Shown here one piece after another: positions 1 through 2,952 of a stretch of 5,968 nucleotides of DNA (position 1 is the first letter of the stretch; each line of letters begins with the position of its first letter). The position numbers and the translations under genes are program-made. The stretch is from JBECKW01 sp040235505 (GTDB taxonomy: Bacteria > Desulfobacterota > Desulfobacteria > Desulfobacterales > JAFDDL01). Where the stretch lies: contig JBECKW010000083.1 of NCBI GenBank assembly GCA_040235505.1, forward strand, positions 1-5,968, in the 5' to 3' direction. Below the pieces are notes generated by a model. It saw nothing but the letters and a program-made list of their open reading frames with translations. It ran no database searches and was not told where the DNA came from.

Positions 1-2
1 TG

Positions 3-98
3 TTTGAGCTGATCATCGGTTTTTTGCGGTTTCTGCTCAGAAAACTGATTGGATTCAGGCGCCGGCACCCTTCGGAAAAGATTCCCCTTCAGGTGTAG
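3..98 (+). CDS. C-terminal end of an unidentified protein (partial)
   Basis: Of the three + strand frames only frame 3 stays open from the window edge; it ends at TAG 96-98 after 31 residues. The other two frames stop within the first 12 bases. The visible part starts with FELIIGFLRFLLRKLIGF and continues with a basic, charged tail, so it could be the end of a membrane-associated or amphipathic helix followed by a cytoplasmic tail. Too little is present to name a family. The next gene faces it on the opposite strand, so this gene ends in a short convergent gap. The reading is inferred from the open frame and plausible codons; an untranslated stretch is also possible. Confidence 0.4.
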   Translation, partial: FELIIGFLRFLLRKLIGFRRRHPSEKIPLQV

Positions 99-187
99 AC
101 TAACAACAAAAGACTTATCACCACGTAGAGCACGAAGAATAAAAACAAAATACAAAATTTTAAGGCCTTCCCGATGCGATGAACCTA
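99..187. other. Short convergent intergenic gap with a repeat fragment
   Basis: This AT-rich 89-bp gap lies between two convergent genes. It holds a short phrase at about 119-139 (CCACGTAGAGCACGAAGAA) that resembles the CGAAG/CGCAG-type dispersed intergenic repeats seen again at 1718-1745. It also holds two adjoining palindromes, AAAATTTT (155-162) and AAGGCCTT (162-169). The stem is short and no proper T-run follows on either strand, so I do not call a terminator. Confidence 0.35.
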
Positions 188-529
188 TTAATTACTGAAC
201 GTAAATGTTAGATATATCGGCTTGTTGAAGAGTTTCAGCCTTGTGATGATGCCCGGCTTTTGGTGTGTCAAGCCAAGCTGAAGCGTGCATTTCGTCTTTT
301 CGAATTGAAATTCTGAAAAGGTAAGATATTCCAAGAATTTAAAGCATGTTAGCTGCGTCTTAAAAGAAATGAAGGAAGGCTCGGTGAATTGAAATTGCGA
401 TCCGGTCTCCTCAGGGGAGAAGAGATTCACCTGATAAGGATTTAAACGAAAGCTCTGTGTTTCTTGTGCCCCGGCAACACCGATGAAAAAAATCATCAAT
501 AAAAGGGCTGCTAAAACAAAAATTTTCAT
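188..529 (-). CDS. Small secreted protein of unknown function
   Basis: 113 residues with a clear Sec signal peptide: a Lys at position 2, a hydrophobic core over about residues 3-18 and an AGA cleavage motif ending at residue 21, giving a mature protein of about 92 residues starting QETQSF. The mature part alternates polar with aromatic and aliphatic residues (many Phe, Thr, Leu), which suggests a beta-rich periplasmic or outer-membrane-facing domain. It has two cysteines, C62 and C81, that could form a disulfide. I recognise no family. The start is well supported: AAAGGAG lies 7 nt upstream of the ATG at 529-527. No neighbour reads in the same direction, so it appears to be monocistronic. 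A sigma54-like site sits about 45-60 bp upstream of the start codon. Confidence 0.8.
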   Translation of the reverse strand: MKIFVLAALLLMIFFIGVAGAQETQSFRLNPYQVNLFSPEETGSQFQFTEPSFISFKTQLTCFKFLEYLTFSEFQFEKTKCTLQLGLTHQKPGIITRLKLFNKPIYLTFTFSN

Positions 530-572
530 TTAAATCTCCTTTGACCATCAACTTCACTTGCCCTTAAAATAT

Positions 573-588
573 TGCAATTATCGTGCAC
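573..588 (-). promoter_or_regulatory. Possible sigma54 (-24/-12) promoter for the secreted-protein gene
   Basis: On the - strand the sequence GTGCACGATAATTGCA fits the -24/-12 pattern (TGGCACG, four bases, TTGCA) in spacing and in most positions. The invariant GC of the -12 element is present. The GG of the -24 element reads TG, which is a real weakness. A start of transcription near 562 would leave a leader of about 33 nt before the ATG at 529, carrying the strong ribosome binding site. I found no better sigma70 promoter here, but this is a motif match by eye. Confidence 0.3.
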
Positions 589-609
589 CTGTATCCCTAT
601 AATTTGTCC

Positions 610-622
610 TGTTCCCGGAACA
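610..622. promoter_or_regulatory. 13-bp palindrome, possible operator or activator site
   Basis: TGTTCC and GGAACA form perfect 6-bp arms around a single central C. It lies about 20-35 bp upstream of the sigma54-like -24 element and about 80-95 bp from the start codon of the secreted-protein gene. That is a plausible place for a regulator to bind. The regulator is unknown. Confidence 0.25.
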
Positions 623-765
623 TGCTGGATTAAAAGGAAAAATTATTTGAAGCGAAAGGTCGGCGGTCGGAAATCGAGAAAAAATCGCTTGAGAATTGTG
701 TGGTGGTGTGCACGGTGATGGGGGAGGTTTGCACATGAGTGCACGGGGATAGCTCATAGGAAAAC

Positions 766-849
766 AGAGTGCCTTGAGTTCATAGAGTGCCTTGAGTTAG
801 AACGGCGAGTGCCTAAAGTGCCTAAAGTGAGCTAAAGTGCCTAAAGTTA
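766..849. repeat. Degenerate tandem array based on AGTGCCTAA
   Basis: Two perfect 15-bp copies of AGAGTGCCTTGAGTT start at 766 and 784, a period of 18 bp. They are followed by a 9-nt-period array: AGTGCCTAA at 808-816, 817-825 and 836-844, with one 10-nt variant AGTGAGCTAA at 826-835 and a trailing AGTTA. The 15-bp units share the AGTGCCT core with the 9-mers, so both halves probably derive from one motif. It has no coding capacity that I can support. Confidence 0.8.
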
Positions 850-875
850 TGGTATTCTGACGGTTTTATAAAAAA

Positions 876-920
876 GCAAAAACATGGTCTTCACTTACCT
901 GCGTGAGAATATGTTTTTGC
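876..920. repeat. Hairpin with perfect 10-bp outer arms
   Basis: GCAAAAACAT (876-885) is the exact reverse complement of ATGTTTTTGC (911-920), and an inner CAC/GTG pair (892-894 with 903-905) closes an 8-nt loop. The left arm and its inner flank (ACATGGTCTTCAC) closely match the right-hand flanking repeat at 1705-1722. The hairpin is therefore formed by two copies of the same repeat placed head to head. The T-run lies inside the stem and not after it, so it is not a typical terminator. Confidence 0.6.
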
Positions 921-936
921 AGTTGCCGTTTGCTGA
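901..936 (-). repeat. Left arm of 36-bp inverted repeat flanking the arsR operon
   Basis: Read on the - strand this 36-mer matches 1689-1724 at 33 of 36 positions. The first 19 bases (TCAGCAAACGGCAACTGCA) are identical. Similarity continues at lower identity into the neighbouring heptad tract on the operon side. I see no target-site duplication outside the arms and no transposase between them. Confidence 0.85.
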
Positions 937-992
937 CCTCCGACCTCTGATCTCTGCCCTCTGATCTCTGCCCTCTGATCTCTGACCTATGC
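923..992. repeat. Heptad (7-nt period) repeat tract upstream of arsR
   Basis: Ten consecutive 7-mers can be read: TTGCCGT, TTGCTGA, CCTCCGA, CCTCTGA, TCTCTGC, CCTCTGA, TCTCTGC, CCTCTGA, TCTCTGA, CCTATGC. In the middle, CCTCTGA and TCTCTGC alternate, giving an apparent 14-bp period. The tract overlaps the end of the flanking repeat arm and stops 19 bp before the arsR -35 box. Changes in unit number would alter spacing upstream of that promoter. Confidence 0.8.
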
Positions 993-1011
993 TTTTCCCA
1001 CTCGCTAGGCA

Positions 1012-1040
1012 TTGACAAAGAGGTAGTTAAGAAATAAATT
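1012..1040 (+). promoter_or_regulatory. Sigma70-type promoter of the arsR-DUF2892 operon
   Basis: A perfect -35 box TTGACA (1012-1017) is followed after exactly 17 bp by TAAATT (1035-1040), which matches four of six -10 positions. Transcription would start near 1047, giving a leader of about 23 nt before the arsR ATG. An AT-rich imperfect dyad at 1024-1048 (TAGTTAA against TTAAATACTA) covers the -10 box. That is where an autorepressing ArsR-family protein would be expected to bind. The promoter is seen; the operator role is inferred. Confidence 0.65.
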
Positions 1041-1069
1041 AAATACTAAAATACATCAATGGAGGCGTC

Positions 1070-1348
1070 ATGTTTGAGGAAAAAGTGGGGACGGTATCGA
1101 AAATGCTCAAGTCAATCTCACATCCGCTGCGGTTGAAAATCCTTTGCCTGCTTCAGAACGGAGAGCTTTCCGTGGGGGAGCTTCAGACGCAGGTCAAAAC
1201 CACAACTGCAAATATTTCTCAACATCTGACACTGCTGCGGCACCAGGGGATTGTGACATCACGTAAGGAAGCGAATTATATTTATAATCGAATCGCAGAC
1301 GAACGGGTGATTCAACTGATCGACACCCTTCAGGACTTGTTCTGCTGA
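1070..1348 (+). CDS. ArsR-family repressor, probable persulfide sensor (SqrR/BigR/YgaV type)
   Basis: 92 residues, the size of a single winged-helix ArsR/SmtB domain. The typical opening KSISHPLRLKILCLL is at residues 14-28, the recognition region TTTANISQHLTLLRHQGIV at about 44-62, and the beta-wing SRKEANYIYNRI at about 64-75. The metal-binding ELCVCDL motif of ArsR/SmtB is replaced by ELSVGEL, so it is unlikely to sense arsenic or zinc through that site. The only cysteines are C26 and C92 (the last residue), 66 apart. That matches in position and spacing the pair used by the persulfide sensors SqrR (C41/C107) and BigR (C42/C108), as I recall them. It probably represses its own operon until persulfide links the two thiols. 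GGAGG lies 4 nt before the ATG. It is followed after 36 bp by the DUF2892 gene, as E. coli ygaV is by ygaP. Confidence 0.92.
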   Translation: MFEEKVGTVSKMLKSISHPLRLKILCLLQNGELSVGELQTQVKTTTANISQHLTLLRHQGIVTSRKEANYIYNRIADERVIQLIDTLQDLFC

Positions 1349-1384
1349 ATAGGATTATTCAATTTTCAATAAAGGAGGTCTGAT

Positions 1385-1582
1385 ATGATGACTGTAAATG
1401 ATTGGGTTCATGTAATTGCAGGGTTTTTTATTCTTGCAAGTCTTGCCCTCGGGACTTGGGTGAGCCCGTATTGGTACTTATTTACCGCCTTTGTGGGCCT
1501 CAACCTGTTTCAGTTCGGCTTTTCAAAGTTCTGTCCCATGGCGATGATTCTGAAAAAGATGGGGGTGCCGGAAAAGCGTTAG
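1385..1582 (+). CDS. Small DUF2892 (YgaP-like) inner-membrane protein
   Basis: 65 residues with two predicted transmembrane helices (about 8-27 and 29-47) and a short basic cytoplasmic end. The signature F-C-P-M sits at residues 49-52, with C50 at the end of the second helix, followed by AMILKKMGV. This is the DUF2892 pattern, best known as the C-terminal membrane domain of the rhodanese YgaP. No rhodanese domain is present, so sulfur-transfer activity cannot be assigned. A role at the membrane in reactive-sulfur handling is inferred from the family and from the upstream regulator. A near-perfect Shine-Dalgarno AAAGGAGGT (1371-1379) serves either of two adjacent ATG codons (1385 or 1388). The gap from arsR is 36 bp, so the two are very likely co-transcribed. 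The stop codon TAG is also the first three bases of a heptad repeat tract. Confidence 0.88.
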   Translation: MMTVNDWVHVIAGFFILASLALGTWVSPYWYLFTAFVGLNLFQFGFSKFCPMAMILKKMGVPEKR

Positions 1583-1709
1583 GCGAAAGGTGATGGGCGA
1601 TAGGCGATAGGCGATGGGGAGCGGGGAGGCAGCTCATAGCTCATAGCTCAGAGGGAAAGACCAGAGAACAGAGGCCAGAGATCAGAGATCAGCAAACGGC
1701 AACTGCATA
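1580..1709. repeat. Heptad repeat tract starting at the DUF2892 stop codon
   Basis: Units begin with the stop codon itself: TAGGCGA (1580-1586), AAGGTGA, TGGGCGA, TAGGCGA, TAGGCGA, TGGGGAG, CGGGGAG. An 8-mer follows, then two TAGCTCA units (1637-1650) and GAGGGAA (1651-1657). After a 3-nt slip the phase resumes at 1661 with CCAGAGA, ACAGAGG, CCAGAGA, TCAGAGA, TCAGCAA, ACGGCAA and CTGCATA, running into the right flanking repeat arm. The motif drifts along the tract while the 7-nt period is kept apart from two slips. Confidence 0.8.
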
Positions 1710-1724
1710 AACATGGTCTCACGC
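1689..1724 (+). repeat. Right arm of 36-bp inverted repeat flanking the arsR operon
   Basis: It matches the reverse complement of 901-936 at 33 of 36 positions; mismatches are at arm positions 20, 27 and 28. It runs straight into a CGCCAAGCCGCGAAGCACGC phrase of the dispersed CGAAG/CGCAG type at 1722-1741. Together with the left arm it encloses the heptad tracts, the promoter and both genes of the arsR operon. Confidence 0.85.
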
Positions 1725-1804
1725 CAAGCCGCGAAGCACGCAGATAAGCGTAGACTTCGAAGAAAGGCTTAATATAAATAAAAGCAACATCTTAAAAGCA
1801 TGAT

Positions 1805-1983
1805 TTCCCGCAGAATCGCAGAGGCGCTGAGAACTGAAAGTTGAAGAAAAAAGCCTTTAGCCTTTAATTTAATTCAATATGCAGTCAGGTTTTCTTTGCA
1901 TGCTTTGCGGCTTGAGATGAGATATTTCCAAATCTTTATTTAACCTAATTGCCGTTCTCTGCGCCTTTGCGGCTCTGCGGGAA
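1805..1983. repeat. 30-bp imperfect inverted repeat with a 119-nt spacer
   Basis: The left arm is 1805-1834 and the right arm 1954-1983; the reverse complement of one matches the other at 26 of 30 positions without gaps. The arms are made of the TTCCCGCAGA...CGCAGAGGCGC type of phrase that recurs between genes in many bacteria. As RNA it could fold into a long stem. It lies between convergent genes, so a terminator or barrier role is possible but not shown. Confidence 0.7.
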
Positions 1984-1992
1984 AAACCGCCT

Positions 1993-2041
1993 TTGCAGTT
2001 CGCAGTTGCTATCAGCTATCACCTATCAGCTATGAGCTCAT
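1993..2041. repeat. Heptad repeat tract abutting the pilD stop codon
   Basis: Seven in-phase 7-mers run to the pilD stop: TTGCAGT, TCGCAGT, TGCTATC, AGCTATC, ACCTATC, AGCTATG, AGCTCAT. The tract shares the word AGCTATGAGCT (2028-2038) with the reverse complement of 1631-1641 and 1638-1648. It begins with TGCAGTT (1994-2000), as do the other two tracts (918-924, and 1701-1707 on the - strand). All three therefore look like members of one repeat family. Confidence 0.75.
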
Positions 2042-2814
2042 TAGTATCTCAACAAATTCAAATACCAGTTGATCCACTGCGGTCCATAGAACAGGTAAAG
2101 AACGGCGCCGAGGGAGAGAAACGGGCCGAAGGGGACAGCCAGTTTCATTCCCTTGCGGTTTTTAATCATGAGGAAGATGCCGACAGCGCAGCCGATGACG
2201 GAGCCGGCAAAAATTGTGAACAGGACGCCCAGCCATCCCACCCCCGCACCGATCATGGCCAGCAGTTTGATGTCGCCCCCGCCCATACCCTCCTGACCTG
2301 TCAGAAGATGATATCCCAGGGCCACCAGATACAGACTGCCGCCGCCGGCGAGAATCCCGAGCAGTGAATTGATGACGGAAAGATGCGCGAGAAAAACCGC
2401 GGCCAGAAAAAAAATCGGAATGCCCGGAAGGGTGATGATGTCCGGAATAATCCGGTGGTCGATGTCAATAAAGGTGATGGTGATGAGCGCCAGGACAAGG
2501 AGAAAATAGACAAGTCCCGTTAAGGTGATACCGAAAAACATAAAAACGCAAACCGTCAGAATTCCGGTCAAGAGTTCAACCAGGGGATACCGGATTCCAA
2601 TGGACGCACGGCAGTGGCGGCACCTTCCCCGCAGCAGGATGAAGCTCAGAATCGGAATGTTGTCGTAAAATGCAATGGGGGTATTGCATCGGGGACATTT
2701 TGACCTGGGTTTGACGATGGAGACTTTCAGGGGAATCCTGTAAATGCACACATTCAGGAAGCTTCCGATACAAATTCCAAGGATAAACAGCCAGATTTCA
2801 AAAAGAATGGGCAA
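2041..2814 (-). CDS. pilD: Prepilin peptidase / N-methyltransferase (A24 family)
   Basis: 257 residues, a normal length for the bifunctional inner-membrane enzyme that cleaves the leader of type IV pilins or type II secretion pseudopilins and methylates the new N-terminus. The N-terminal GSFLNVCIYRIP is at residues 17-28. A zinc-binding module with C40-x2-C43 and C65-x2-C68 supports a functional methyltransferase domain. The aspartyl protease motifs are FIDIDH (115-120, D117/D119) followed by IPD, and GMGGGDIKL (176-184, D181 of the GxGD motif). About seven to eight hydrophobic segments are visible. No pilus or secretion genes lie nearby, so the symbol could equally be gspO. The start is TTG at 2814-2812, supported by GGAG 7 nt upstream; no in-frame ATG exists before residue 92. 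Lon is divergent across 138 bp. Its stop codon touches a heptad repeat. Confidence 0.95.
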   Translation of the reverse strand: MPILFEIWLFILGICIGSFLNVCIYRIPLKVSIVKPRSKCPRCNTPIAFYDNIPILSFILLRGRCRHCRASIGIRYPLVELLTGILTVCVFMFFGITLTGLVYFLLVLALITITFIDIDHRIIPDIITLPGIPIFFLAAVFLAHLSVINSLLGILAGGGSLYLVALGYHLLTGQEGMGGGDIKLLAMIGAGVGWLGVLFTIFAGSVIGCAVGIFLMIKNRKGMKLAVPFGPFLSLGAVLYLFYGPQWINWYLNLLRY

Positions 2815-2825
2815 AATGGATCTCC
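2812..2825 (-). promoter_or_regulatory. Ribosome binding site deciding the TTG start of pilD
   Basis: On the - strand GGAG is followed by seven bases and then TTG. The conserved GSFLNV motif begins at residue 17 from this codon, which fits the family, and no ATG or GTG offers a better start. Confidence 0.7.
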
Positions 2826-2861
2826 AGTTGGTTTAGGAAATAATGGGATTAAATAATCAAG

Positions 2862-2890
2862 TTGTCAGAAAAAATCAATATTGATATTGT
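2862..2890 (+). promoter_or_regulatory. Candidate sigma70-type promoter for lon
   Basis: TTGTCA (2862-2867, five of six -35 matches) is followed after 17 bp by TATTGT (2885-2890, four of six -10 matches). An alternative is TTGTAA (2887-2892) with TATAGT (2909-2914) at 16 bp. I see no heat-shock sigma32-type promoter and no CIRCE element. The ATG at 2953 is preceded by GGAG with a rather long 11-nt spacer. Confidence 0.4.
2874..2885. promoter_or_regulatory. 12-bp perfect palindrome in the pilD-lon promoter region
   Basis: ATCAATATTGAT reads the same on both strands. It sits between the -35 and -10 boxes of the candidate lon promoter, in the only intergenic space shared by lon and pilD. This would be a typical operator position, but the binding protein is unknown and an AT-rich palindrome can arise by chance. 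Confidence 0.35.
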
Positions 2891-2952
2891 AAAAAGCGAA
2901 TTAGATGTTATAGTTATAGTTTGCCATAAAACCTATAGGAGTATAAGAAATA

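Larger units (their letters stand above)
530..1069. other. Repeat-rich divergent intergenic region
   Basis: I see no convincing gene in these 540 bp between the secreted-protein gene and arsR. From left to right it holds the leader and sigma54-like promoter, a 13-bp palindrome, a short heptad patch at 656-676 (AAGGTCG/GCGGTCG/GAAATCG), an inverted repeat AAGCGA 650-655 with TCGCTT 685-690, two copies of a GTGCACGG word (about 707-714 and 739-746), the tandem array at 766-849, a hairpin at 876-920, a heptad tract at 923-992 and the arsR promoter at 1012-1040. The repeats have base composition and periodicity unlike the flanking coding sequence. Confidence 0.7.
1583..2040. other. Repeat-rich convergent intergenic region
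   Basis: I see no supportable gene in these 458 bp between the convergent DUF2892 and pilD genes. The left third is heptad tract and flanking repeat arm. The middle has a CGAAG/CGCAG phrase (about 1718-1745) and an AT-rich core (about 1760-1800 and 1845-1950). A 30-bp inverted repeat (1805-1834 with 1954-1983) spans that core. The last 48 bp are a heptad tract ending at the pilD stop codon. No classical stem followed by a T-run is visible on either strand, so how the two convergent transcripts end is unclear. Confidence 0.7.

Noticed and set aside
155..169. Intrinsic terminator between the two convergent genes at the left end
   Set aside because: The AAGGCCTT stem is only 4 bp per arm and is not followed by a T-run on either strand.
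766..992. Possible CRISPR-like array
   Set aside because: Units are 7-18 nt, contiguous and without unique spacers of regular length; no cas gene is present.
1402..1593. 63-codon + strand frame overlapping the DUF2892 gene
   Set aside because: It is an alternative frame of a gene with a clear family match and a strong ribosome binding site; it has no start signal of its own.
901..1724. Insertion sequence with terminal inverted repeats
   Set aside because: The enclosed genes are a regulator and a small membrane protein, with no transposase, and no target duplication is visible outside the arms; kept only as a flanking inverted repeat.
1879..1920. Short ATG-initiated peptide of 13 codons
   Set aside because: There is no ribosome binding site, it lies within the loop of an inverted repeat, and it is too short to support.
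1993..2367. 124-codon + strand open frame starting at the heptad tract
   Set aside because: Most of it is antisense to pilD, it has no ribosome binding site, and its N-terminal part is translated repeat.
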